Positions 16,964-26,345 of a stretch of 64,000 nt of DNA are shown piece after piece. The translations under genes and the position numbers were made by a program. Positions within the stretch are counted from its first letter, which is position 1; each line of letters opens with the position of its first letter. The notes under the pieces are model-generated. The model had not been told where the DNA came from. It saw only the letters and a list, made by a program, of their open reading frames with translations, and made no database searches. This DNA comes from Trichocoleus sp. FACHB-46. GTDB taxonomy: Bacteria; Cyanobacteriota; Cyanobacteriia; FACHB-46. The stretch spans positions 248,001-312,000 of the forward strand of contig NZ_JACJOD010000013.1 in NCBI RefSeq assembly GCF_014695385.1, given 5' to 3'.

Positions 16964-19159
16964 ATGACTCCCCCCTTTGTTAAACGTTATCTCATTGCTC
17001 TGGATCGACATAAATGGGCTGGACTTGCGGGTTTTGCCCTGATTATGGGTGCCTCTGTATTGGTGGCAGCCCAACCAGAAGAACCACCGACTTACGTGGC
17101 CCAAGGAACGCTAGCGAACAATCGCCCGCCTGTAACCTTTTCTGAGACAGGCACTCAGATCCAAGCCGAGGGACAGGTCCTGAGTCCAGAAATCTTACTA
17201 GCAGATAACGTGGTTGAGGCCGCTGCTAAGCAGGTTGATGCTGAGCCAGACGAGGTGCGACGCAATGCAACAGTAGAAGAACCCAAGAAGGAGAAGGGCA
17301 AAAACGATAATGCAGGTGCTGGTTCGTTCATCATCACCTATCGTGACGGAAACGATCCTAAGCGGGCTGCTGAAACGGCTAAGGTGCTGATGGATGGCAT
17401 GGTGGAGCAGAGCCGCCTCATTAATACAGCACGCTTACGGGCGATCATTCAGGAACTGAATCAGCGTCTACCCCAAGCAACTAAAGACCTCAGAACCGCG
17501 GAACAGCAGCTAGAGCAGTACGACCGGAGAGAAGGTCCTGCCCTAGTAGCGGCTCAGAATGGCAATGTGATTACAGCGATTCAAAATGCCGAGGAGCAGC
17601 AACGGCAACTCCGCTTGGCAATGGAAGGAACGATGGCTCAAATGCGGAGCCTACAACAAAGATTAGGGTTGAATCCTGAGCAGGCCTATGCCTCTTCTGC
17701 CCTCAGTGCCGATCCAATCATTGCCAATTTGCGATCGCAGCTTTATCAAAACGAATCCCAGATAGCGCTGCTCAGTCAGTCGTTGCGGCCTGAACACCCA
17801 ACGATGATCGAGTTACGAAATCAGCAACAAGCCTATGAAACATTGTTGCAACAACGCGCTGGTGAAGTTGTAGGTGGCAACCAAGTTGCAGCTCCCTTAG
17901 TCGGTGGCAACCAAATTCGCAGAGATAGTAGTTTGGACCCAGCTAGGCAGCAGCTAGCTAACCAACTTACTAATTTGCAAACTCAACTAGATACGATGCG
18001 GCAGCAGATGGCCTCGGCAGCTCGCACCGAGCAAGAAATGCGCCGTGAATATGCGGTTCTACCCAACAAACAGTTAGAGCGCACTCGCCTAGAACAACAA
18101 ACAATTCTGAAGCGCACCTTTTACGACCGGATGCAGGCTGCTTTGGTGGATGCCAAGGCTGCCGAAGCAGAAACGGCTAGCAGTTTGACGATCGCGAAAG
18201 CGCCAGAGGTGTCACAGGATGCCAAACCTGCGAAAAATGCTCCTTTAACACTCGGGATTGGAGCTCTAGTCGGCCTGATCGTGGGTGGTGGGTTAATCTT
18301 GCTGCTAGATTCCCTGGAAGGCAAGTTCTACACCCTCGAAGACGTGCGAGAAGCCTTACGTCAGCGAGAAATTGCGATTTTGGGCGTCTTGCCGTTGCTA
18401 CCGAATCTTGATCCTTATAGCGACGACATTCCCGTTGTGGTCGATCCTGAGTCGCCTTATGCGGACTTTTATGAGCGGCTGCGAAGTAATCTACGCCGTG
18501 CCGAAGGTAAGACGCTAAAGGTCATTTTAGTGACGAGTGTGGTAGGTCAAGAAGGCAAGACTTTGAGTGCTTATAACTTAGCGATCGCCTCCGCTAGAGC
18601 TGGCAGACGAACTCTACTAGTAGAAGCAGATTTGCGGTCACCTTCCCAAGCCAAGTCTCTCAAGGTCGCTCCTGACCCAGACAGCGCGATCGAACCACTA
18701 CGCTACTACGGACAATTCGGTGACTGCATCCGCTTGGTTCCCGATGTCGAAAACCTCTATATCGTTCCTAGCCCTGGCCCCCAGCGTCAAGCCGCCGCTA
18801 TTTTGGAGTCAAGCGAAATTCGTCGTCTCCTAGAGGATGTGCGGGGTCGCTTCGATATGGTGATTCTCGACACCCCTTCACTCAGCCTCTGCAATGATGC
18901 CCTCCTTCTAGAACCCTATAGCGATGGCATGCTATTGGTGACTCGGCCAGGTTATACCGAAGACAGCCTGCTAGCTGAAGCTACTGACCAGTTAGCGGAG
19001 TCAGATTTCCGGCTACTGGGAGCCATCATTAATGGGGTAGACATCCCTGTACAGTCAGTTGAACCCTTACTCGATGAGGAATTGACTGCTCATGCACTTG
19101 GCGAGGACATGGCTGAAGACCTAGGAGAAGTAGCCACTAGCACCAGAGACTACCGCTAG
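16964..19159 (+). CDS. Wzc/GumC-type polysaccharide copolymerase with BY-kinase-like domain
   Basis: Inner-membrane protein that controls chain length and export of exopolysaccharide together with the Wza-type channel. The 731 residues comprise TM1 (about 18-38), a long periplasmic coiled-coil region rich in Gln (about 150-400), TM2 (APLTLGIGALVGLIVGGG), and a cytoplasmic P-loop domain. The Walker A is a variant, VVGQEGKTLSAYN; Walker A' is LLVEADLRSPS and Walker B is MVILDTPS. The C-terminus has only one Tyr rather than the usual tyrosine cluster, so autophosphorylation may be weak or absent. Confidence 0.87.
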   Translation: MTPPFVKRYLIALDRHKWAGLAGFALIMGASVLVAAQPEEPPTYVAQGTLANNRPPVTFSETGTQIQAEGQVLSPEILLADNVVEAAAKQVDAEPDEVRRNATVEEPKKEKGKNDNAGAGSFIITYRDGNDPKRAAETAKVLMDGMVEQSRLINTARLRAIIQELNQRLPQATKDLRTAEQQLEQYDRREGPALVAAQNGNVITAIQNAEEQQRQLRLAMEGTMAQMRSLQQRLGLNPEQAYASSALSADPIIANLRSQLYQNESQIALLSQSLRPEHPTMIELRNQQQAYETLLQQRAGEVVGGNQVAAPLVGGNQIRRDSSLDPARQQLANQLTNLQTQLDTMRQQMASAARTEQEMRREYAVLPNKQLERTRLEQQTILKRTFYDRMQAALVDAKAAEAETASSLTIAKAPEVSQDAKPAKNAPLTLGIGALVGLIVGGGLILLLDSLEGKFYTLEDVREALRQREIAILGVLPLLPNLDPYSDDIPVVVDPESPYADFYERLRSNLRRAEGKTLKVILVTSVVGQEGKTLSAYNLAIASARAGRRTLLVEADLRSPSQAKSLKVAPDPDSAIEPLRYYGQFGDCIRLVPDVENLYIVPSPGPQRQAAAILESSEIRRLLEDVRGRFDMVILDTPSLSLCNDALLLEPYSDGMLLVTRPGYTEDSLLAEATDQLAESDFRLLGAIINGVDIPVQSVEPLLDEELTAHALGEDMAEDLGEVATSTRDYR

Positions 19160-19556
19160 TTCTTGCTAACTTTCAAGAATTTAGAGCTTTTTTGAAACCT
19201 CTGTAGCTTTTGGGACTCCGCACCCTGCTACAGAGGTAAGCTATTAGTTGAAGTAGTTGAAGCAAAATTAGTAAGAACTTTGACCTTAGAGTTGTCGGTT
19301 ATCGGCAAGAACTCTACTGCACTGCTAAACTCGTTAAATCTTAATTTAATCTCCGTAAAAAGCCCGATTTCCCAATCGGGACAATTGCACATACTGATAA
19401 GCATGGCACTCCACCCGATCAATTTATAAACTCTTCACAAGCGGATAGACATCTAATTTCGGTAGGGTTTAGCACAGAAATTGAATCCCAGATATTAAGC
19501 TGACCCCTAAATGCTCACCCGCTTAACTTGACTGGGTTTATCTACCCCCCTTTAAC
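19160..19556. other. Intergenic region with two hairpins
   Basis: Between the Wzc-like gene and the response regulator. A perfect 10-base inverted repeat (CCTCTGTAGC at 19198-19207 / GCTACAGAGG at 19227-19236) lies 38 bases after the stop and lacks a T-tract on the plus strand. A second hairpin is described separately. Short ORFs here are not credible. Confidence 0.55.
19356..19380 (-). terminator. Minus-strand terminator-like hairpin
   Basis: Arms CCCGATT / AATCGGG (19363-19369 and 19374-19380) with a 4-base loop. Read on the minus strand the stem is followed by CTTTTT. No minus-strand gene lies upstream of it, so it may end an unannotated small RNA, or be incidental. Confidence 0.4.
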
Positions 19557-20603
19557 ATGAGGTTTCCAGTGAACGGTCTTGACCTAGAACGACCTAAAAT
19601 TCTGGTCGTAGATGACCACCCAGCAAGTCGGATGACTGCTGTGGCCCTGCTCTCAGTGGAAGGATATGACGTTTTAGAAGCAGACAGTGGCCCAGCAGCT
19701 TTGACTTGTGTCACTGAGGGCAATCCTGACTTGATTCTCCTGGATGTAATGATGCCAGGAATGGATGGCTTTGAAGTCTGTCGTCGCTTAAAACAAGATG
19801 AGCAAACCCGACTCACCCCAGTTATTTTTATTACCGCCCTAAACGATCGACGAGCTCGTCTAAAAGGGATTGAGGCAGGGGGGGATGATTTTCTCACAAA
19901 GCCATTTGACCAATTAGAACTATCGGCTCGTGTGAAATCTTTGGTGGGTCAGAAGCGCCTGAACGAAGACTTAGACCACGCAGAGCAAGTCCTTTTTTCC
20001 ATTGCTCGCACTGTAGAGAGCCGCGACCCTAACACTGGCGACCACTGCGAACGGCTAGTGATGCGGGTTAAAGCCTTTGGAGAATACCTAAATCTATCTC
20101 GGAGTGAGGTGCGAGACCTAATGTGGGGCGGGTACCTGCACGACATCGGAAAGGTTGGAATTCCAGATGCCGTCTTGCTCAAAACAGCGGGCTTTACCTC
20201 CGAAGAATGGGAAGTGATGAAGCAGCATGTGCTGATTGGAGAACGAATCTGTCAGCCACTGAGAACGATGCGGGGTGTGTTGCCAATTATCCGTAATCAC
20301 CATGAGCGCTGGAACGGCTCAGGCTACCCAGATGGGCTGGTGGGTGACGACATTCCCTTGCTGGTGCAGGTCTTTCAATTGATTGATATCTACGATGCCC
20401 TGACTCACGAGCGACCTTACAAGCGAGCTTATACCCCAGAAGAAGCTCTCGCTATTTTGCTGGAGGAGAGAGACAGAGGCTGGCGGAATCCCAAGTTAGT
20501 GCAGCAGTTTCAGGATTTTATCCATCAAAGTGAGATTAAGCCGCTGCTCTCAGTGCCTCGAACTGAAGTGGTTGCTCACCCTGTAGAATCACCTGTGAGT
20601 TAA
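19557..20603 (+). CDS. Response regulator with HD-GYP output domain
   Basis: Predicted cyclic-di-GMP phosphodiesterase (RpfG-like), cytoplasmic. The 348 residues comprise a receiver domain (1-135: acidic pair Asp19-Asp20, phosphoacceptor Asp63 in LLDVMMPGMDG, Lys in FLTKPFD) and an HD-GYP domain. The metal site appears as HDIGKVGIPD and HHERWNGSGYPDGL, with DIYDALTHERPYK following, so the full signature is intact. It sits directly after the exopolysaccharide operon. Cyclic-di-GMP commonly controls exopolysaccharide output, hence a regulatory link is likely but inferred. No histidine kinase is adjacent. Confidence 0.92.
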   Translation: MRFPVNGLDLERPKILVVDDHPASRMTAVALLSVEGYDVLEADSGPAALTCVTEGNPDLILLDVMMPGMDGFEVCRRLKQDEQTRLTPVIFITALNDRRARLKGIEAGGDDFLTKPFDQLELSARVKSLVGQKRLNEDLDHAEQVLFSIARTVESRDPNTGDHCERLVMRVKAFGEYLNLSRSEVRDLMWGGYLHDIGKVGIPDAVLLKTAGFTSEEWEVMKQHVLIGERICQPLRTMRGVLPIIRNHHERWNGSGYPDGLVGDDIPLLVQVFQLIDIYDALTHERPYKRAYTPEEALAILLEERDRGWRNPKLVQQFQDFIHQSEIKPLLSVPRTEVVAHPVESPVS

Positions 20604-20653
20604 TCGTGTAGAACCGCGGTATACTCCGGTGGAACAGATGGAATCTGAAGGGA

Positions 20654-22021
20654 ATGGTAGCGGTAGCAATCTTAGCGGCTGGACGTGGAACACGCATGAA
20701 GTCGAACCTACCCAAGGTTTTGCATGGTCTGGGTGGGCGATCGCTGGTGGAACGGGTTCTGAATAGTTTGTCTGATATTGAACCATCTCGACGAATCATC
20801 ATCGTCGGCTATCAAGGGCATCTTGTCCAGGAAGCTTTAGCATCTTTTAGCGATGTCGAGTTTGTGGAACAGGCAGAGCAAAAGGGCACAGGGCATGCAA
20901 TTCAGCAGCTGTTGCCTCATCTAGCAGGGTTTCAAGATGACTTGCTGGTGCTGAATGGAGATGTGCCACTTCTGCGGCCAGAAACATTGCAACAGTTGTT
21001 AAAAACACATCAGCAGCACCAAAATGCTGCCACAATTTTGACGGCTCAACTGCCCAATCCTAAAGGATATGGGCGGGTTTTCTGCGATAGCCAAAACATT
21101 GTGAAGCAAATTGTAGAAGACCGAGACTGTAGTCCTGCCCAGAAGCAAAATCATCGCATCAATGCGGGAGTCTACTGCTTCCGGTGGCCTGACCTAGAGC
21201 TGGTACTGCCCCAGCTCAAAGCAAACAACGACCAACAAGAGTACTACCTGACAGACACCGTAAGCTTCCTAGAGCCAGTCATGTCGGTAGATGTAGAAGA
21301 TTATCAAGAAATTTTGGGCATCAATGATCGTAAGCAGTTGGCGGGCGCTTATGAGATTTTGCAGGCCAGGGTAAAAGACGATTGGATGGCTGCCGGAGTC
21401 ACATTGGTAGATCCAGACAGCATCACCATCGATGAAACCGTACAGATTGAACCGGATGTAGTGATTGAACCCCAAACCCACTTGCGCGGCAAAACCACCA
21501 TTCGTGCAGGCGCTCGTATTGGCCCTGGTAGCTTGATTGAGAACAGCGAGATTGGTGAGAATGTAACAGCGCTCTACTCAGTCGTGACGGACAGCACCGT
21601 GAAATCTGGGGCTCGGATTGGTCCTTATGCTCATCTCCGGGGCCATGTGGAAGTAGGCTCTGGCTGCCGTATTGGTAACTTTGTCGAGATCAAGAGCAGT
21701 ACTGTGGGCGATCGCACCAACGTAGCTCACCTGTCTTACATCGGTAACGCGACGCTAGGTGAACGAGTGAATATTGGTGCGGGAACGATTACCGCCAACT
21801 ACGACGGAGTGAACAAGCATCCGACCGTGATTGGCGATCGCACCAAGACAGGCTCCAATAGCGTACTAGTAGCTCCCGTTACCTTAGGGGCAGATGTTAC
21901 TGTGGCAGCAGGTTCCGTCGTGACCAAAGATGTCTCCGATGATTCGCTGGTGATTGCTCGTGCCCGTCAAGTGACGAGAGCAGGTTGGCGGATGAAACCG
22001 CAGGCTGGAAGTGAGGAGTAA
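20654..22021 (+). CDS. glmU: Bifunctional GlmU (UDP-GlcNAc synthesis)
   Basis: Acetylates glucosamine-1-phosphate and then adds UMP, giving UDP-GlcNAc for peptidoglycan and lipopolysaccharide. The N-terminal uridylyltransferase domain has [17 protein letters not shown], and the C-terminal left-handed beta helix (from about residue 255) is built of hexapeptide repeats ([16 protein letters not shown] and others). The acetyltransferase segment [14 protein letters not shown] is present. Length (455) is normal. An upstream GAAGGGA serves as ribosome-binding site. The stop codon lies within one arm of a 14-base inverted repeat. Confidence 0.95.
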   Translation: MVAVAILAAGRGTRMKSNLPKVLHGLGGRSLVERVLNSLSDIEPSRRIIIVGYQGHLVQEALASFSDVEFVEQAEQKGTGHAIQQLLPHLAGFQDDLLVLNGDVPLLRPETLQQLLKTHQQHQNAATILTAQLPNPKGYGRVFCDSQNIVKQIVEDRDCSPAQKQNHRINAGVYCFRWPDLELVLPQLKANNDQQEYYLTDTVSFLEPVMSVDVEDYQEILGINDRKQLAGAYEILQARVKDDWMAAGVTLVDPDSITIDETVQIEPDVVIEPQTHLRGKTTIRAGARIGPGSLIENSEIGENVTALYSVVTDSTVKSGARIGPYAHLRGHVEVGSGCRIGNFVEIKSSTVGDRTNVAHLSYIGNATLGERVNIGAGTITANYDGVNKHPTVIGDRTKTGSNSVLVAPVTLGADVTVAAGSVVTKDVSDDSLVIARARQVTRAGWRMKPQAGSEE

Positions 22022-22080
22022 GGAGTGAGGAGTCTGAAGTCTTGACCTTCCTTCATCTTTCCTCCTACTCCTTACTCCTC
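22013..22080. repeat. 14-base inverted repeat at glmU stop
   Basis: GAGGAGTAAGGAGT (22013-22026, including the glmU stop codon) is exactly complementary to ACTCCTTACTCCTC (22067-22080), with 40 bases between. It lies between convergent glmU and the asparaginase gene and could slow both transcripts. No T-tract was seen. Confidence 0.6.
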
Positions 22081-22088
22081 GCCTCTCT

Positions 22089-23036
22089 TCACGTCGTACC
22101 TACCACCATTCCAGACGCTAATTCTAAGGTGTCGCCGATGCGATCGCCGTTGTGGTAAGCAGCCAAGAGAACATCACTAGTTTTGCCCCAGGCGATCGCA
22201 CCATTGGCATCAATTCCAATGGCACCCAAGTCGCGCTGATTTTGTTGAGACTCAGTAAAGGAGCGCTCAAAGGCAGCTTGTAGGGGTAAGCCGTCGGTAA
22301 CCCGCACGACAATCCGCGCGGCGAGGCACTCGTCAATAATGTCTTCCCCAATGCCAGTACAGCTAATCGCTGCATGAGTGGTGGCGTAGTTGCCCGCAGG
22401 CATGGCAGAATCGCTGACTCGGCCCACGCGCTCGAAACCTTTGCCCCCAGTTGAGGTGCCAGCTACTAGATGACCTTGGTTGTCGAGCGCGACCACTCCA
22501 ATCGTACCGCGCCCCGCATTGCTATCGGCAACGAGTTCCTCTGCGACGACACCCGCCATTGTTTTGGAAAAGTTGCCTTGCCGTTCCTGAATCCACTCTT
22601 GTAGCCGTAGCTCCGTTAAAGGTTCATGGGGGGGAATTTGCAGTTCACGCACTAACTCAGCGGCTCCATGGTCAGAAAGCACGCGATCGGCAGCATTTTG
22701 CAAGGTTTCAGCCAGATTGATCGGATTTTTTACCCGAGAAACGTTAATCACACCACTAAAGCGTTGAGTTGCGCCATCCATGAGCGCCGCACTCATGCGA
22801 ATTTGGCCGTCGGATTGCAGCACCGAGCCAGTGCCAGCATTAAAACGGGGATGGTTTTCTAGAAGCTGACAACCCCGAACCACAGCAGTTTGGGCGCTGG
22901 CTCCTTGGTTGAGGAGGGCATAAACTTCTTCCACGATGCCGTAAAGAATTTGTCGTAATGCGTCTGCTCCCCCTTTGCCTTTTAAGGAGCTACCCGCCCC
23001 TCCATGAATAATTAGCTTTGGCTGCACCCGTGACAT
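22089..23036 (-). CDS. Isoaspartyl peptidase / L-asparaginase (Ntn hydrolase)
   Basis: Plant-type asparaginase that cleaves isoaspartyl dipeptides and asparagine. The precursor self-cleaves before a catalytic Thr, visible in the GRGTIGVVALD segment (linker to the beta subunit); GTSTGGKGFERVGRVSDSAMPAG supplies substrate binding. The N-terminal LIIHGGAGS is the family start signature. The ATG at 23036 (MSRVQPKLIIHGG) is chosen; the ATG at 23045 adds three residues. About 315 residues, complete. It may help in turnover of damaged proteins or of cyanophycin dipeptides (beta-Asp-Arg), a known role in cyanobacteria. Confidence 0.92.
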   Translation of the reverse strand: MSRVQPKLIIHGGAGSSLKGKGGADALRQILYGIVEEVYALLNQGASAQTAVVRGCQLLENHPRFNAGTGSVLQSDGQIRMSAALMDGATQRFSGVINVSRVKNPINLAETLQNAADRVLSDHGAAELVRELQIPPHEPLTELRLQEWIQERQGNFSKTMAGVVAEELVADSNAGRGTIGVVALDNQGHLVAGTSTGGKGFERVGRVSDSAMPAGNYATTHAAISCTGIGEDIIDECLAARIVVRVTDGLPLQAAFERSFTESQQNQRDLGAIGIDANGAIAWGKTSDVLLAAYHNGDRIGDTLELASGMVVGTT

Positions 23037-23126
23037 AACTAGCACCTTTAGTAAATTAGATAAGACTCAACTGCCTGAAACTGGCGAAGCTGGCGCGATC
23101 GCTAGCCCAGCCGACAACTCCCCGAT

Positions 23127-23291
23127 CTATAAATCTAGCGACTGAGCTTGACTACGACGACGGCGACACCGCTCTGAACAGTATTTAACTTCATCCCAGC
23201 AGCCTTCCCATTTTTTTCTCCAGGTAAAGGGACGTTGGCAAACCGGACAAATTTTAGTCGGTAAATCGGATTTAGAGCGAGCACGTCCCAT
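23127..23291 (-). CDS. DUF2256 small zinc-finger protein
   Basis: A 54-residue Cys-rich basic protein. Four cysteines form CPVC near residue 15 and CSERC near residue 38, followed by an RRRR stretch. The pattern [18 protein letters not shown]...W..V.YCS.RCRR is that of DUF2256 proteins. It is encoded 90 bases upstream of the asparaginase gene on the same strand, so cotranscription is possible. Function unknown; a one-zinc nucleic acid or protein binder is plausible. Confidence 0.88.
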   Translation of the reverse strand: MGRARSKSDLPTKICPVCQRPFTWRKKWEGCWDEVKYCSERCRRRRSQAQSLDL

Positions 23292-23424
23292 AGTCAAAGC
23301 ATCTAGAAATCAAACGGTGAGTCGTAGGGTACGGTTGTAGATTAGGCTGTTTTAGGAAATAACCTATAACTCCAGGCTTAGTCTACTAAAACCTTAGCTG
23401 CTTACCCTCTATTCCTGGTTTTAC

Positions 23425-24279
23425 ATGTCTGAAAGTGCCTTAACCAAAGTCCGAATTGTCTTGGTAGAACCCGCAGGGCCGCTCAACATAGGTGCGATCG
23501 CCCGTGTGATGAAAAATATGGGTCTGCAACAGTTGGTGTTAGTTAATCCGCATTGCGATCCCCTAGGGCCAGAAGCACGCCAGATGGCCGTTCATGCAGT
23601 AGATCTTCTCACCACAGCTCACGTAGTCCCGAATTTGCCGACTGCTCTCCAAGGATGCCAGCGGGCGATCGCAACCACAGCCCGGAGTCGCACCTTAGAA
23701 ACTGAGTTGGAGCATCCCCGAACCGCTCTCCCTTGGCTATTACCCGGAGTTAGGGAAGTTGAGGAAACAGAGCCGGAAAACAGCTCAGACGCAACACCAA
23801 CGGATACTTGGCAATCAGCCTTAATTTTTGGGCCAGAGGATCGCGGGCTGAGTAACGAGGAACTGAACTATGCACAGCGCTTCATTCGCATTCCCTCCAG
23901 CCCAACGTATCCGTCGCTGAACTTAGCTCAAGCAGTAGCAGTTTGTTGTTATGAGCTATATCAATCTATTCAGATCAGCGCAGAACTCACTGGAATCCCG
24001 CCAATCGCCCCCAAACCAACGGCCCTAGCAACGCCTGAATCCTCAACCACCCCAGTGATGGCTCCTCTAGAATCCTTAGAAGGGTATTACCAACAGTTAG
24101 AAACTTTGCTCTTGAAAATTGGTTATCTTTACCCGCATACTGCAACCAGTCGCATGGAGAAGTTTAGGCGATTATTTAATCGAGCTGAGCTTTCGGCTGC
24201 TGAAGTAGCGATGTTGCGGGGTATTCTCAGTCAAATGGAATGGGCGCTCCAGCAAAGTCAGAAGTACGAAGAGGTATGA
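23425..24279 (+). CDS. trmJ: TrmJ-type SPOUT RNA methyltransferase
   Basis: S-adenosylmethionine-dependent 2'-O-methyltransferase with a knotted SPOUT fold, expected to modify position 32 of tRNAs. The 284 residues include VRIVLVEPAGPLNIGAIARV (motif 1), LIFGPEDRGLSNEEL (motif 2) and IPSSPTYPSLNLAQAVAVC (motif 3). The C-terminal helical segment matches the TrmJ (Xm32) family rather than generic TrmH. A central insertion (about 105-125) is acidic and low-complexity. The gene is divergent from the DUF2256 gene, with 133 bases between. Confidence 0.88.
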   Translation: MSESALTKVRIVLVEPAGPLNIGAIARVMKNMGLQQLVLVNPHCDPLGPEARQMAVHAVDLLTTAHVVPNLPTALQGCQRAIATTARSRTLETELEHPRTALPWLLPGVREVEETEPENSSDATPTDTWQSALIFGPEDRGLSNEELNYAQRFIRIPSSPTYPSLNLAQAVAVCCYELYQSIQISAELTGIPPIAPKPTALATPESSTTPVMAPLESLEGYYQQLETLLLKIGYLYPHTATSRMEKFRRLFNRAELSAAEVAMLRGILSQMEWALQQSQKYEEV

Positions 24280-24515
24280 ACCTTCGGCTCTCTTGGAGTC
24301 CTCTCAACATAGGTACAACCTAGACAAGAGGGGGCGATCGCGAGTCATGAGGTGCAGTTGCAGCCGAACAAGGTTAAAATTCATCCAAATTTGTGCAATT
24401 AACCGCAAATACGATTAACCTTACGGCAGCGTTGCTCAACGCCCGCAATGAGAAATGAGGGGATTGGTGTGGCTAGAGGTGTACAGTTTAATGTGTTGTG
24501 TCGGGAGGCTCGCTA

Positions 24516-26345
24516 ATGACAGATCAAGGTAGCACTATGAGCCGTCGGCACCGTCGTCGCCAAATGTTGCAGGCATCGCAGCAGCAAGAAGTTGCGAAAA
24601 GACTGCCTAGCCAACCCGAAAATTTGCTTTCCGCTCAGGGCACCGTGCCTAAGGCTCCCACGCAATCGCAGCAGCGGGCTAGCCATCGAGCGGGATCGCA
24701 GTCACACTTACGGCTTAACTTAAAGCAACTGTTGTCAGGCCAACCAGAGCGGCGTTTACTGCCCCTCGCTAGGACAAACGGGCAACTAGTGGTATCGCCA
24801 TCGAGAACTAGCGCGATCGCACCTACGACCCGCCGTTCAGCCAGAGAAAGCGGTTTACGCACGTCTAACAATGCTCAGCGTCTCCCCGGACCGCGAGATA
24901 CCAACTCAATCGACGATAGTCTTTGGCGCGATCGCTTACTGCCACTCACTCCCAAAGCAGCAACCCGAGAAGCAGCTAGAGGAATAGGCGCAAAAAATTC
25001 CCCACTCTCGGAGCGACAAACTCAAGTCAGCAGCCCCATTCCAGGCAATTCATCGGGTTCCAGAACTCGATCAGGCAAGCGCACTCGACAACGCAGTCCT
25101 AAACTGCACCGCTCCCAACCCACAGCTCAGTCAATTGCAGAGTTGAAGCGCAAGGCAGCTCAGCGATCGCAGCTTCGGCGGTCAGTATCTCCTTTGCTGT
25201 ATGGCACTCGCCTGTTGATTTTGGGCTTAGGCATTGGGGTAATTGCTGGCACTTTGCTCTCTACTCTAGACCCTAGCCGCTTTATGGCTGGAGCCTCTCA
25301 AACGGCTATCAACGCTAAGAGCCAGACTGAACAACAGGCAAAAGTGGTTAACTCAGCTAAACTTCCGATGCCGTTGAAGTTAAGCCAAGAAGCTGCCCCC
25401 CTGAAAGCTGAGATTCAAGGGTTAACCAGACAAACCTCCGGTTTAACCCCAGGCGTGTTTCTGATCGATCTGGATACGACGACCTATGTAGACCTGAATG
25501 GAACTGCCGTCTTTCCAGCAGCTAGCACAATCAAAGTTCCAGTCTTAGTAGCCTTCTTTCAAGATGTAGATGCTGGCAAAATTCGCCTAGACGAGCTTCT
25601 AACGATGAAGCCTGAGTTGATTGGCTCTGGGTCAGGCGATATGCAGTATCAACCTCCAGGGACAAAATTTAGTGCCCTAGACACCGCATCCCGAATGATC
25701 ACGATTAGCGACAATACAGCAACCAACATGCTAATTGCTCGCTTGGGTGGGGTTGCTGCGCTCAACCGACGCTTTCAATCTTGGGGCCTCACAGCGACGG
25801 TAATTAACAACCCCCTACCTGACTTACAAGGCACCAATACCACCAGCCCTAGGGATTTAGCCACCTTGATGGCCTGGGTGAATCAAGGGGATTTGGTGTC
25901 GATGCGATCGCGCGATCGCATGCTTGACATTATGCGGCGCACCGTAACCGATACCTTGCTGCCCCGCGGTTTAGGAGAAGGTGCCACCATTGCCCATAAA
26001 ACTGGAGATATTGGTTCGCTGATTGGAGATGTCGGTTTAATTGACATGCCCAACGGTAAGCGATACGTCATTACCGCTTTGGTCAAACGTCCCTTCAACG
26101 ACGGGCAAGCTTCAGAGTTAATTCGCCAAATTTCCCGCGTCACCTACAACAATCTCAGCCAATCGGGGGGAGCTGCGAATACTCTGCCGGGGTCCACTAT
26201 GGCTCCGGGTCCAGGAGTAGGTATGCCCAACCCAGCAGGAAATATGCCACTGGGCAACCCCGCCAATGTCCCAGGTCAAGGCCGTCCCATGGCGCCTGCT
26301 GCCCCCAGCACTTTTAACCAACCACCAGGGTTTAATCAGCAATAA
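24516..26345 (+). CDS. Membrane-anchored serine hydrolase, class A beta-lactamase fold
   Basis: The ATG at 24516 is chosen because GGGAGG lies 7 bases before it; an in-frame GTG at 24498 is also open. The 609 residues start with a highly basic, Gln/Ser/Arg-rich segment of about 225 residues, predicted cytoplasmic. One membrane helix ([19 protein letters not shown]) follows, then a periplasmic beta-lactamase domain. The catalytic set is complete: Ser337-x-x-Lys340 (STIK), Ser398-Asp-Asn400 and Lys495-Thr-Gly. The C-terminal 60 residues are Pro/Gly/Met-rich. True antibiotic hydrolysis is doubtful; a peptidoglycan-related role is as likely. The 3' end overlaps obgE by 14 bases. Confidence 0.85.
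   Translation: MTDQGSTMSRRHRRRQMLQASQQQEVAKRLPSQPENLLSAQGTVPKAPTQSQQRASHRAGSQSHLRLNLKQLLSGQPERRLLPLARTNGQLVVSPSRTSAIAPTTRRSARESGLRTSNNAQRLPGPRDTNSIDDSLWRDRLLPLTPKAATREAARGIGAKNSPLSERQTQVSSPIPGNSSGSRTRSGKRTRQRSPKLHRSQPTAQSIAELKRKAAQRSQLRRSVSPLLYGTRLLILGLGIGVIAGTLLSTLDPSRFMAGASQTAINAKSQTEQQAKVVNSAKLPMPLKLSQEAAPLKAEIQGLTRQTSGLTPGVFLIDLDTTTYVDLNGTAVFPAASTIKVPVLVAFFQDVDAGKIRLDELLTMKPELIGSGSGDMQYQPPGTKFSALDTASRMITISDNTATNMLIARLGGVAALNRRFQSWGLTATVINNPLPDLQGTNTTSPRDLATLMAWVNQGDLVSMRSRDRMLDIMRRTVTDTLLPRGLGEGATIAHKTGDIGSLIGDVGLIDMPNGKRYVITALVKRPFNDGQASELIRQISRVTYNNLSQSGGAANTLPGSTMAPGPGVGMPNPAGNMPLGNPANVPGQGRPMAPAAPSTFNQPPGFNQQ

Noticed and set aside
19228-19422. 64-residue ORF on the minus strand
   Set aside because: It reads through the terminator-like hairpin and has no protein-like features.
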